Below, in pieces: positions 1-8,955 of a DNA stretch of 64,000 nucleotides (its first letter is position 1; each line of letters begins with the position of its first letter). Both the position numbers and the translations under genes were made by a program. This stretch comes from Nostoc sp. FACHB-152 (lineage in GTDB: Bacteria > Cyanobacteriota > Cyanobacteriia > Cyanobacteriales > Nostocaceae): positions 62,001 to 126,000 of the forward strand of contig NZ_JACJRV010000006.1 in assembly GCF_014697475.1 (NCBI RefSeq). Direction: 5' to 3'. The notes under the pieces are model-generated. The model saw only the letters and a program-made list of their open reading frames with translations, was not told where the DNA came from and ran no database searches.

Positions 1-2
1 AC

Positions 3-968
3 TTACTCGAAAATCCCTCTGGCTTAAAAATAGGTGGCGATCGCCGCAAAGTCACGCTGCTATTTTCTGACTTACGCGGATTCTCGGCCATGTCTGAACA
101 ATTGCCACCTGAACAAGTAGTAGCAGTTCTCAATTATTACCTAGAAGCCATGACAGATGTGATTAATCAGTACAAAGGTACGATTAATGAGTTTATGGGT
201 GACGGTATCTTTGTGATGTTCGGTGCGCCAATTAATCGTCCTGATGATTCCCAAAGAGCGATCGCTTGTGCTGTGGCGATGCAATTAGCAATGCAGCAGG
301 TAAATGAATACAATCGCCAAAGGAATCACCCGATTCTGGAAATGGGGATTGGAATTAATACCGGTGAGGTTGTTGCTGGTAATATCGGTTCCCAAAAACG
401 TGCCAAATATACAGTTGTCGGTAGTCATGTGAATTTGGCTTCGCGTGTCGAAACTTATACCGTAGGCGGACAAGTTTTAATTTCTGAAAGTACTCGCCAA
501 GATGCCAACATCGAACTGCAAATTACCGGACAAATGCAAATTGAGCCTAAAGGCATCAAAGAACTAGTAACTATTTACGAAATACGCGGCATTGGTGGTC
601 AATATAACCTGTTTCTGCCCAACGACGATGAAGGGATGGTCAATCTCAATCAGTCAGTGCCTATAGAGTATACAGTTTTACAAGGCAAACACGCAGTTGG
701 GACTGTATTTGAAGGGGAGTTAATTAGCCTTTCCGAAAAGTATGCACAACTGCGATCGCTCAATTCCTTAGAACTCTTAAATAACCTCAAACTTAAATTA
801 CTAGACTCCCAACTCCCCACAGACGAATTTATTTACGCTAAGGTGATGAAAAAATCTGATGTTGACGAACATACTGTGACGATTCGGTTTACATCTGTGC
901 CACCAAAGGCGATCGCATTTCTGGAGGCAGAAGGCAGAAGGCAGGAGGCAGGAGGTAAAAACATCTAA
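3..968 (+). CDS. Class III adenylate/guanylate cyclase, C-terminal part
   Basis: The reading frame is open from base 3, so the gene starts before the window; the ATG at 90 lies inside the catalytic domain. The visible part begins with the typical start of a class III cyclase domain (KVTLLFSDLRGFS, metal-binding Asp), then FMGDGIF (second metal site) and YTVVGSHVNLASR (transition-state Asn and Arg). It would make cAMP or cGMP from ATP or GTP. The residue before FMGDG, normally the substrate-selecting Lys, is Glu (bases 189-191), and the partner position is Thr, so nucleotide preference is uncertain. After the catalytic domain (to about base 590) comes a ~110-residue domain of unclear family, perhaps PilZ-like, then a Gly/Arg-rich tail encoded by a GGCAGAAGGCAGGAGG-type repeat. 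Confidence 0.9.
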   Translation, partial: LLENPSGLKIGGDRRKVTLLFSDLRGFSAMSEQLPPEQVVAVLNYYLEAMTDVINQYKGTINEFMGDGIFVMFGAPINRPDDSQRAIACAVAMQLAMQQVNEYNRQRNHPILEMGIGINTGEVVAGNIGSQKRAKYTVVGSHVNLASRVETYTVGGQVLISESTRQDANIELQITGQMQIEPKGIKELVTIYEIRGIGGQYNLFLPNDDEGMVNLNQSVPIEYTVLQGKHAVGTVFEGELISLSEKYAQLRSLNSLELLNNLKLKLLDSQLPTDEFIYAKVMKKSDVDEHTVTIRFTSVPPKAIAFLEAEGRRQEAGGKNI

Positions 969-1070
969 TTTCATACTTTATACTTCAGACTTCAGACTTT
1001 CATCCGCTTCACACTTCAGACTTTCCCGATATTATAGAAAAGTAGACAAAACTTAAAAAATATTTATCAA

Positions 1071-2495
1071 ATGTTCATTGACTCGTCTGGCTTGTCCAAG
1101 GTCAAAGACTCGATAACAGAAAAAATCTTCTTCGGCCATGAACCCAGTGCCGAGTTAATTGCTATTCTTAGCGTCTACTTTGTCCAAGGAATCTTAGGGT
1201 TGGCGCGTTTAGCTGTTAGCTTTTTCCTCAAGGATGAATTATTGCTGAGTCCGGCTGAGGTATCAGCAATGTTAGGAGTTGTGGCCTTACCTTGGATGAT
1301 TAAGCCACTATTTGGCTTTATGTCTGATGGCTTACCCATTTTTGGCTATCGTCGCCGTCCCTACTTGATATTGTCAGGGATACTAGGAGCTATTGCCTGG
1401 GTGAGTATGGCCACAGTAGTTCATAGTAGCTGGGCAGCAACAGCAGCGATCGCCCTCAGTTCACTAGCTATAGCTGTTAGCGATGTCATAGTTGACTCAC
1501 TGGTCGTAGAAAGAGCCAGAGCCGAATCCCAAGCAGATGCAGGCTCACTACAATCCCTATGCTGGGGCGCGACTGCATTTGGCGGATTGGTTACAGCATA
1601 CCTGAGCGGAATGCTACTCGAACATTTCACTACCCGCACAATATTTTTAATTACCGCATCTTTTCCGTTAATAGTTTCCGGGGTAGCTTGGTTAATTGCT
1701 GAGTCTCCTGTTAGCAAAGACACTCACGATACTAATAACGCTAACTCTCTGAGTGTTCCACATCAACTCAAACAGTTACGCCATGCCATCAGTCAAAAAA
1801 CAATTTGGCTACCAGCCGCCTTTGTCTTCATTCTGCAAGCCACCCCAACCGCCGATTCTGCATTTTTCTACTTCAGTACTAACGAACTCCACTTTGAACC
1901 AGAATTTTTAGGGCGAGTCCGCTTAGTAACCAGTCTGGCATCTTTATGCGGCATCTGGATTTTTCAACGTTTTTTGAAAAGCGTGCCATTCCGCGTCATT
2001 TTTGCGTGGAGTACGGTTATTTCAGCAGTTTTAGGTATGACAATGCTGCTGTTGGTAACTCACACCAACCGGGCTTTAGGTATAGATGACCGTTGGTTTA
2101 GTTTAGGAGACAGCCTCATACTCACCGTGATGGGACAAATCGCTTATATGCCAGTTTTGGTATTAGCTGCGAGACTTTGCCCACCAGGAGTAGAAGCAAC
2201 TTTATTCGCCTTGTTAATGTCAATCTTCAACCTAGCAGGTATGGTTTCCTATGAAGTTGGAGCCATCATCATGCACTTGCTAGGTATAACTGAAAGCAAT
2301 TTTAACTCTCTGTGGATTTTGGTAATTATTACAAATCTCAGCACCTTATTACCACTAGCATTTCTTCACTGGCTACCAAAAGAAGACCAAAAAATTGAAA
2401 CACAGTCATTGCAATCAGCTTTACCAAATACCAGTGAACAAACATTCTTACCAAATTTAATAATTCAAGAAACAGAATCAAAAGTAGTTGAATAA
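1071..2495 (+). CDS. Folate/biopterin transporter family (BT1/MFS) protein
   Basis: A 474-residue polytopic membrane protein with about 12 hydrophobic segments. The stretch PWMIKPLFGFMSDG followed by GYRRRPYL is the characteristic first-half signature of the folate-biopterin transporter (FBT/BT1) family, a branch of the major facilitator superfamily. Cyanobacterial and plastid members move folates across the plasma membrane or envelope; the substrate here is inferred from family only. The ATG at 1071 gives a normal N-terminus; the Shine-Dalgarno sequence is weak. The acidic C-terminal tail after the last membrane segment is variable in this family. It stands alone on the plus strand, about 100 bp after the cyclase gene. 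Confidence 0.88.
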   Translation: MFIDSSGLSKVKDSITEKIFFGHEPSAELIAILSVYFVQGILGLARLAVSFFLKDELLLSPAEVSAMLGVVALPWMIKPLFGFMSDGLPIFGYRRRPYLILSGILGAIAWVSMATVVHSSWAATAAIALSSLAIAVSDVIVDSLVVERARAESQADAGSLQSLCWGATAFGGLVTAYLSGMLLEHFTTRTIFLITASFPLIVSGVAWLIAESPVSKDTHDTNNANSLSVPHQLKQLRHAISQKTIWLPAAFVFILQATPTADSAFFYFSTNELHFEPEFLGRVRLVTSLASLCGIWIFQRFLKSVPFRVIFAWSTVISAVLGMTMLLLVTHTNRALGIDDRWFSLGDSLILTVMGQIAYMPVLVLAARLCPPGVEATLFALLMSIFNLAGMVSYEVGAIIMHLLGITESNFNSLWILVIITNLSTLLPLAFLHWLPKEDQKIETQSLQSALPNTSEQTFLPNLIIQETESKVVE

Positions 2496-2765
2496 TGTGA
2501 TTTTAATCAAACCTATAAAGACATAAATAATCTTTTTGTGTCTTTACAGTTTGTTCAATAAATGTTTCCTGGTATTTTAAACACTTATTATTAATATCCC
2601 CTAAATCTGACTTATTTAAAAGTAGAAAAAAGAGAATGAAACTCTTCCTTTTGAAAGTGGATTTAAGGGCATATAAAATGTTTTGATACTCAGGGAGGAA
2701 TTTTAAAATATCCTCTAAAATTTGAGCGTTTCTATGTCTTTGTGCGAAATCAATCAAAACTACCT

Positions 2766-4265
2766 ATGCATAATTTAAAAAACCAACAAACACAAACTTT
2801 AGAAAAATCCTATAATCGTGAAGATTGGCAAGGAGGATATCAATCCCTCACCCAAGAATATGATTATTGGATTGATGAGATAGAAGGACAAATCCCTACA
2901 GAACTGCAAGGTACATTATTTAGAAATGGCCCTGGTTTATTAGATATTAATGGTCAACGCATTCATCATCCTTTTGATGGTGATGGGATGATTAGCCGCA
3001 TAACTTTTACTAATGGTCGCGCACATTTCTGCAACCGCTTCATCCGCACAGAGGGGTACTTAGCAGAACAGAAAGCCGGAAAAATTCTTTATCGGGGTGT
3101 ATTTGGTACACAAAAACCCGGCGGTTGGCTGGCTAATATTTTCGACTTCAAGATTAAACATATTGCCAACACCAATGTTATTTATTTAGGTGATAAACTC
3201 CTCGCTTTATGGGAAGCGGCTGAACCTTATCGCCTTGACCCCAACACTTTAGAAACATTGGGTAAAGAGTATCTCAACGCTACTTTATCAGAAGGTGAAG
3301 CCTTTGGCGCACATCCTCGGCTTGACCCCAGTTGCGAACAAGACGGTGGTCAACCTTGCTTAGTCAACTTCTCAATTAAACCGGGGCTATCCACCACAAT
3401 TACTATTTTTGAGTTAAACTTAGCCGGAGAAGTTGTCAGAAAACACGCTCATAGCGTTCCGGGGTTCTGTTTCATTCATGATTTTGTCATTACTCCTAAT
3501 TACTGCATCTTCTTTCAAAATCCTGTTGCTTTTAATCCCATACCCTTCGCTTTGGGAATGCGTGGTGCAGGGGAATGTATAAAAGTACAGCCAAATCAAG
3601 CAACTCGAATTATTGTCATTTCCCGTTTTCCTCAACCAGGACAAACTGAGGTCAAAATTTTAGAAACCACATCAGGATTTATTTTCCATCATGTAAATGC
3701 CTTTGGGATGGGCGATGAAATTTTTATTGACTCGATTTGCTATGACTCATTACCTGAGGTAGAACCAGAAAGTGATTTTCGCCAAGTTAATTTTGAAGCA
3801 CTAAAACCAGGGCAACTTTGGCGATTTTACCTCAACCTCAACGATGGAACAGTAGAACAAAAATTAATTGAAGAACGCTGTTGTGAATTCCCCACTATTC
3901 ACCCGGCGAATGTAGGACGTGCCTATCGATACCTATATACAGGTGCGGCTCATGCACCCATAGGAAATGCACCTCTACAAGCTATCTTAAAAATAGACTT
4001 GGAAACAGGAGAAAGACAACTTTGGAGTGCTGCACCTCGTGGTTTTATGGGTGAACCTATTTTTGTTCCCCGTCCAGGTGCAGAACAAGAAGACGATGGT
4101 TGGCTGTTAGCTTTAGTTTATGATGCTACGTATCACCGTACAGACGCAGTAATTTTAGATGCTAGTGATTTGGAAAAAGGAGCGATCGCCCGTCTCCATC
4201 TCAAGCATCATATTCCTTATGGATTGCATGGTAGCTTCACTTCTAACGTGTTTTTGCCAAATTGA
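2766..4265 (+). CDS. Carotenoid cleavage oxygenase (RPE65/apocarotenoid oxygenase family)
   Basis: About 499 residues from the ATG at 2766 (an in-frame GTG at 2742 would add 8). The four iron-binding His of the seven-bladed carotenoid oxygenase fold are recognisable in GAHPRLDP, FIHDFVIT, FHHVNAF and the C-terminal LHGSF. The N-terminal LFRNGPG and FDGDGM blocks are also family hallmarks. Such enzymes use Fe(II) and O2 to cleave carotenoids or apocarotenals into aldehydes or ketones such as retinal; the bond cleaved cannot be told from sequence alone. The gene is probably monocistronic: 270 bp separate it from the transporter, and a clear intrinsic terminator follows at 4306. Confidence 0.93.
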   Translation: MHNLKNQQTQTLEKSYNREDWQGGYQSLTQEYDYWIDEIEGQIPTELQGTLFRNGPGLLDINGQRIHHPFDGDGMISRITFTNGRAHFCNRFIRTEGYLAEQKAGKILYRGVFGTQKPGGWLANIFDFKIKHIANTNVIYLGDKLLALWEAAEPYRLDPNTLETLGKEYLNATLSEGEAFGAHPRLDPSCEQDGGQPCLVNFSIKPGLSTTITIFELNLAGEVVRKHAHSVPGFCFIHDFVITPNYCIFFQNPVAFNPIPFALGMRGAGECIKVQPNQATRIIVISRFPQPGQTEVKILETTSGFIFHHVNAFGMGDEIFIDSICYDSLPEVEPESDFRQVNFEALKPGQLWRFYLNLNDGTVEQKLIEERCCEFPTIHPANVGRAYRYLYTGAAHAPIGNAPLQAILKIDLETGERQLWSAAPRGFMGEPIFVPRPGAEQEDDGWLLALVYDATYHRTDAVILDASDLEKGAIARLHLKHHIPYGLHGSFTSNVFLPN

Positions 4266-4305
4266 TCCCTAATAAATAAATATTGATCCTCAACCATTTA
4301 TAAAC

Positions 4306-4343
4306 CACAGTTCAAAGTTTTCATCTGGAACTGTGATTTTTTT
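4306..4343 (+). terminator. Rho-independent terminator after the carotenoid oxygenase gene
   Basis: A perfect 8-bp stem, CACAGTTC (4306-4313) with GAACTGTG (4328-4335), is followed by A and a run of seven T. It lies 40 bp after the stop codon at 4265. Confidence 0.8.
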
Positions 4344-4460
4344 AACAAAACATTAAATTGTAACAAAAACTACAGAAATTTCTCATTTTTTAGATATAGA
4401 GGATAAGCTAGGCATATATGTATCCGGTTCGCAAAGATACCGCGATTAGGAGAAACTTTT

Positions 4461-5750
4461 ATGATTGCAACACCTACATTAATCCTGGAAACTGCTACGC
4501 CAGGACATATATGCCCATTCGATCAAGCTTGTAGTTACTTAGAAGCTGCTGCTAAAGAATTAAGGTTAGATCAAGGTGTACTGGAAATTCTCAGCCACCC
4601 ACGCAAAGTTGTCACAGTTTCCATCCCTGTAAAACTAGATAGTGGTGAGATACGCGTACTTGCAGGGCATCGGGTACAACACTCTGATATTTTAGGCCCC
4701 TACAAGGGCGGAATTCGTTATCATCCGGCAGTGACATTACGAGAAGTCTCAGCACTAGCAATGTTGATGACTTGGAAATGTGCGTTGTTGGGTATTCCCT
4801 ATGGTGGTGCTAAGGGAGGAATTGCGATCGACCCACAACATTATAGTGTCGGAGAACTAGAACGAATTACTCGTCGTTATACCAGCGAATTAATTAAAGA
4901 TATCGGCCCTTCCTTAGATATCCCTGCACCAGACATGGGTACTTCTGCCCGTGAAATGGCTTGGATGATGGATACTTATTCAGTTAATGTTGGTCATGCT
5001 GTACCAGGGGTTGTGACTGGTAAACCGCTTTCTGTTGGTGGTTCCCTCGGCCGGGAAAAAGCAACCGGACGCGGCACTATGATTATTGTGCGTGAAGCAT
5101 TGGCAGACGAAGGTAGAACTTTAGAAGGAGTACAAGTAGTTATTCAAGGTTTTGGTAATGTTGGCGGTGCAGCAGCCGAGTTACTATACCAAGCAGGAGC
5201 GAAAGTGATAGCTGTTTCCACAGCTACAGGTGGAGTATATTCTGCTGATGGGTTGAATATTCCAGCTTTAAAAGCTTACGCCGCCGAAAATCATCACAAT
5301 CTTGCTGGTTTCCCCAACGCTACAGAAATTAGCAATGCCGAGTTACTCACTTTACCTTGCGATGTCTTAATTCCAGCCGCTTTAGAAAACCAAATTAATG
5401 AAGATAATGTCCATCAAGTACAGGCACAAATAATTGCCGAAGCAGCTAACGGCCCTGTAACTCTCGAAGCCAACCGAGTTTTAGAAGCGCGGGGTGTGAC
5501 TGTGCTACCAGACATTTTGGCCAATGCTGGGGGTGTAGTAGTGAGTTATCTGGAATGGGTGCAAGGTCTATCTTACCTATTCTGGGATGAGGAAAGAGTT
5601 AACCGCGAAATGGAACATTTGATGGTGCAAGCTTACCGTCAAGTAATTCAGCAGTCTAAGGTGCGGCAAGTTCCGTTACGGTTAGCTGCTTACACTTTAG
5701 GTGTAGGACGAGTAGCACAGGCACTCCATGATAGGGGTCTGTATCCTTAA
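4461..5750 (+). CDS. gdhA: Glutamate dehydrogenase (Glu/Leu/Phe/Val family)
   Basis: A 429-residue protein, the length of short hexameric glutamate dehydrogenases. It interconverts glutamate with 2-oxoglutarate and ammonium. The substrate domain shows GPYKGGIRYHP, PYGGAKGGI with the catalytic Lys, and DIPAPDMGT with the catalytic Asp. The Rossmann motif GFGNVG near residue 230 binds NAD(P). Family assignment is firm; glutamate rather than Leu/Phe/Val specificity is the usual call for cyanobacterial members. The start at 4461 has a good AGGAG upstream. No canonical NtcA box (GTA-N8-TAC) was found directly upstream. A terminator-like hairpin follows at 5866. Confidence 0.92.
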   Translation: MIATPTLILETATPGHICPFDQACSYLEAAAKELRLDQGVLEILSHPRKVVTVSIPVKLDSGEIRVLAGHRVQHSDILGPYKGGIRYHPAVTLREVSALAMLMTWKCALLGIPYGGAKGGIAIDPQHYSVGELERITRRYTSELIKDIGPSLDIPAPDMGTSAREMAWMMDTYSVNVGHAVPGVVTGKPLSVGGSLGREKATGRGTMIIVREALADEGRTLEGVQVVIQGFGNVGGAAAELLYQAGAKVIAVSTATGGVYSADGLNIPALKAYAAENHHNLAGFPNATEISNAELLTLPCDVLIPAALENQINEDNVHQVQAQIIAEAANGPVTLEANRVLEARGVTVLPDILANAGGVVVSYLEWVQGLSYLFWDEERVNREMEHLMVQAYRQVIQQSKVRQVPLRLAAYTLGVGRVAQALHDRGLYP

Positions 5751-5865
5751 ATAGTTTTGTAAATAAAGCCTAAATAATTTGGCTAAATAAAGTTTGTCTG
5801 TTTAGTCAAAGAGAGGAGGTAAAGATAGCAAAGGGAAAAACGATTGCTGAACTGGATTGATTAAG

Positions 5866-5896
5866 GCCTCAGATTTAAAGTCTGGGGCTATATTTT
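5866..5896 (+). terminator. Probable terminator between gdhA and the SirB1-like gene
   Basis: The stem GCCTCAGA (5866-5873) / TCTGGGGC (5881-5888), with one G-T pair and a 7-nt loop, is followed by TATATTTTT. It lies between convergent genes and best fits termination of the plus-strand gene. Confidence 0.6.
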
Positions 5897-5978
5897 TACA
5901 GCGTTTTTCGGTTGAGTGCAGTACAAGTAGATAGAGGTTAGAAAAATATACCTCATTGGGATGAAAACTGCTGTATAT

Positions 5979-6800
5979 TTAGAGCTTGTTTAATTCAGCA
6001 AGTAACCGCATAATCATTGCTGCATCTTCAGCATCAGGAACGTTGGAGAGATAATTTTGTAGGTCTTCAACAGCTTGCGAACGATAACCAAGTTGATAGA
6101 ACAGCAAACCGCGATCGCGTATTTCTAACATCGCACTCGGAAATAGTAGTAAAATTCGTTCAACCGCAGCCAAAGTTCTCTCTAAATCTTGCTGCTTGAG
6201 GTAGATATATTTTAGGTTAGTGAGTATCCGTGCCAAAACTTGCCGCTTGCTGACAGTTGCTAAATATTCTGGTTTTAAGCTCACAGGCTGCTGAAACATT
6301 TGAGTCAGTCTTTCTTGGCAGTCTTCTGCAAACATAACCTCACCACGATTGAAAGCATCAACAAAAATTTCCATATCTGGAATATCAGGACGGATGAGAA
6401 AGTGTCCTGGCATCCCTACACCTACCATTGGGAAATCAATCCTCTGGGCAATTTCTAAGTAAACCAGAGCTAAAGTAATAGGAATTCCTGTGCGACGGTC
6501 AATCACTTCATTTAAAAAGCTGTTGCATGGGTCATAGTAATTGGAGTGATTACCAGTAAATCCCAAGTCATCATAAAGATACTGATTAAGGCTTTGAATC
6601 AACCGCAGAGGATAACGTGAAGTAGGTAAACGTTCTTTAACTTCTTGTGCCATTGTATCGAGGGCATTGAGATATTCCTCTGGCTCAAGCTTCGGATATT
6701 CTTCTTGAGCAATATACAAAGCTGTCTTAGCCAAGTTTATCTCCTCGTCAGGTTGCTGAATCTCTTGGTAAAAATATTGTCGTGCTGACGAGAAATTCAT
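5979..6800 (-). CDS. SirB1-like protein (transglutaminase-like core plus TPR)
   Basis: A 273-residue cytosolic protein matching the SirB1 family found in most cyanobacteria and proteobacteria. The N-terminal two thirds are a transglutaminase-like fold, with the conserved blocks GFTGNHSNYYDP, NSFLNEVIDRRTGIPITL and GMPGHFL. The C-terminal ~90 residues form helical pairs of TPR type (LTNLKYIYLKQQDLERTLAAV). The family function is unsettled: the papain-like Cys is usually absent, so a structural or regulatory role is likely. No operon partner; it converges on gdhA. Confidence 0.85.
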   Translation of the reverse strand: MNFSSARQYFYQEIQQPDEEINLAKTALYIAQEEYPKLEPEEYLNALDTMAQEVKERLPTSRYPLRLIQSLNQYLYDDLGFTGNHSNYYDPCNSFLNEVIDRRTGIPITLALVYLEIAQRIDFPMVGVGMPGHFLIRPDIPDMEIFVDAFNRGEVMFAEDCQERLTQMFQQPVSLKPEYLATVSKRQVLARILTNLKYIYLKQQDLERTLAAVERILLLFPSAMLEIRDRGLLFYQLGYRSQAVEDLQNYLSNVPDAEDAAMIMRLLAELNKL

Positions 6801-7629
6801 AAGCCAACTCTGGTGTATATAGATAGATGAAGATAGAGCAAAGAAGGTATGAGCTATTTTTGCACCTACCTCTATCTTAAGTTAAGACAATTAAACAAAA
6901 ATGCAGAATTCAGCAATTACGTAAGTATATAAGCTCTTTTCTCATTCGCAATTAATCAAAGGATCATCAAACTTAACCTGCTAACACAAACACAATTATT
7001 TGAAGACAGATATAGTTATGCAAAATTAAATATTTTACTTGTATACAATATTTAATTGATTTTAATAACAAATTTTTTATAAAAATATTTTTCCAAATAT
7101 CAGTATACGTGATGTTGCCAAATGTTTATTAACTAGACATTTTTAAAGTTTTAATTTTAAAGGCTATTTGCAAAGTTTGTGTTGAGTCAAAACTTTATAA
7201 AATCATTAATTTTAATTAATAAAAGTAATTGATAAATATATATAAATTTCAATTAAATTATTTGATTGAGTTCATAAAATCTTGTTGGATTTTGTTTGGT
7301 TTTTTTAGCTCAAAAGCTTACCGTTACTTATTTTGAAATATATGTAAAAACAAACAAAAATTTAATTGTTTTGTAAACTACAGTATTTACACTATCTAAG
7401 AAATTGTTTAGCCAGTAATCTAGTTAAATATACGAGCGAGAAAAACATATTTCGTTGACCCGCAAATATTGGAAATACAGAAGTAAATTCTAGCAGTGTA
7501 GTTATTACATAGATATTCATCATCTACACCCCTAGAAACTTAAGTAAGTTTGTAACCATAGCACTTAAGCTGTTATGGCAAAAATTTTGCTGATTTTTTT
7601 TTGATGTGGCTTTTAATTGATTTAAAAAT
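6801..7629. other. AT-rich intergenic region (829 bp)
   Basis: A long, strongly AT-rich stretch between the divergent SirB1-like gene and the PEP-CTERM gene. It has no plausible coding sequence, tRNA or clear hairpin. It most likely holds the promoter and a long 5' leader of the secreted-protein gene, but no element could be assigned. Confidence 0.5.
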
Positions 7630-8532
7630 ATGAAATCTCTGAAGAATGTTCTAAAAAATAGTGCTTTGTCTTTATTAGGGTTAGGGTTATTAACTGCACC
7701 TGCTCATGCTGTGAATATTACTACAAGCAGTGACGCTAATGTTTTAGTTAATCAAATTGTAGGTTCAGGTATTACAGTCTATAATGCCAAATATCACGGC
7801 GCACCACTCGCTTCTGGAATATTCAAAGGTGGAATAGCTTCAGGTCTTGGCATAGATACTGGTATTATTTTAACTACGGGTGATGCTAACTTGGCAGTAG
7901 GGCCAAATGATAAAGATAACGCAACAAAAGAAAATGGATTACTAGGAGATACTAATTTAAATAGTTTGATTCCTCCTGGCTCAAAAACTTTAGATGCTAG
8001 CATTCTTGAGTTTGACTTTACATCAAGCACTGACGAGATATCCTTCAATTATGTCTTTGCTTCAGAAGAGTATAATGAATATGTAAACTCCAGCTATAAC
8101 GATGTATTCGGATTTTTTTTGAATGGTAAAAACATTGCATTAATCCCTGGAACCACAAAGCCAGTTTCTATTAATAATGTCAATGGTGGGAAACCCTTGA
8201 ATACCAACGCTACTAATCCGCAGTTTTTTAATAATAATGACTTATCTGATGGTGGGCCGTTCTACAATATTCAATATGATGGGTTTACCAAAGTTTTCAC
8301 TGCTAAAGCTAAGGGATTGACGGTAGGTGAACTATATCACCTTAAACTAGCAATTGCAGATGTGGAAGATTTTGGTTGGGACTCGGCTGTATTTATTCAA
8401 GCAGGCACTTTTTCTAGTAAACTCTCAAAAACTGTTCCTGAACCTACTTCTGTTTTAGGCATATTAGCATTTGGTGCTGTTGGTGCTAGTTCATACTTCA
8501 AACGCAAACAAAAAGCATCAACTAAAGCCTAA
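7630..8532 (+). CDS. Choice-of-anchor L domain, PEP-CTERM sorted exoprotein
   Basis: A 300-residue secreted protein. It has a Sec signal peptide (residues 1-27, cleavage after AHA), a choice-of-anchor L domain (about 35-260; GLGIDTGIILTTGDA, SFNYVFASEEYNEYV, DVFGFFLNG), and a C-terminal sorting tail: VPEPTS, a short hydrophobic helix, then FKRKQK. PEP-CTERM proteins are processed by exosortase and displayed in the outer envelope or exopolysaccharide. The fold suggests an adhesive or matrix role; no enzymatic motif is seen. It is monocistronic, with a very long AT-rich leader and a hairpin plus T-run after it. Confidence 0.88.
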   Translation: MKSLKNVLKNSALSLLGLGLLTAPAHAVNITTSSDANVLVNQIVGSGITVYNAKYHGAPLASGIFKGGIASGLGIDTGIILTTGDANLAVGPNDKDNATKENGLLGDTNLNSLIPPGSKTLDASILEFDFTSSTDEISFNYVFASEEYNEYVNSSYNDVFGFFLNGKNIALIPGTTKPVSINNVNGGKPLNTNATNPQFFNNNDLSDGGPFYNIQYDGFTKVFTAKAKGLTVGELYHLKLAIADVEDFGWDSAVFIQAGTFSSKLSKTVPEPTSVLGILAFGAVGASSYFKRKQKASTKA

Positions 8533-8580
8533 ATAATTAATATTTTGCCATAAGTGGCTGAAAGTCTCTGCTACACAGAC

Positions 8581-8621
8581 AAAACCCCTTCGCGTTTTCC
8601 AGTTGCCTGCGCGGTTTTTTT
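8581..8621 (+). terminator. Probable terminator after the PEP-CTERM gene
   Basis: An imperfect GC-rich hairpin (AACCCCTTCGCG paired with TGCGCGGTT) is followed directly by a T-run ending at 8621, about 50 bp after the stop codon. Confidence 0.6.
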
Positions 8622-8655
8622 GATAACCTTGGCACATCTCATAATAATACTGGAT

Positions 8656-8691
8656 GCGATCGCAACTACTCTTTAACACAGTTGCGATCGC
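8656..8691. repeat. Inverted pair of HIP1 octamers forming a hairpin
   Basis: GCGATCGCAACT (8656-8667) and AGTTGCGATCGC (8680-8691) form a perfect 12-bp stem with a 12-nt loop. Each arm contains a HIP1 octamer. The rest of the 8533-8955 gap is AT-rich and holds the promoter region of the porin gene. Confidence 0.7.
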
Positions 8692-8955
8692 TTATTAGTA
8701 TTAATTGTATCAATATCTTTCTCTTTTTTATACAGCTATCAACTTGATTATTACTGGGATAATTAAGAAAATTTTGTTGCTGAGTAAATCAACAAAAACC
8801 CACAAAAAGCAGAGTTTACACTTACGTAAATAGCCTTTTTTAGCTTTTCCGGTACATAAAGATTTAAAAATAAAAAATAAAAAACCGTATTAAAATATAC
8901 AATTCGCCAGAAGCGATCGCGTCATTCTTACAACATAGTGTGAGGAAAAAATAAT

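Noticed and set aside
90-92. Start of the cyclase gene at the ATG at 90
   Set aside because: The frame is open from base 3 and the upstream residues carry the metal-binding start of the catalytic domain.
2503-2757. 84-codon minus-strand frame between the transporter and carotenoid oxygenase genes
   Set aside because: AT-rich intergenic sequence, no recognisable domain, no good ribosome site; could not be supported.
4380-4460. NtcA site (GTA-N8-TAC) upstream of gdhA
   Set aside because: GTA and TAC triplets are present, but the spacing does not fit.
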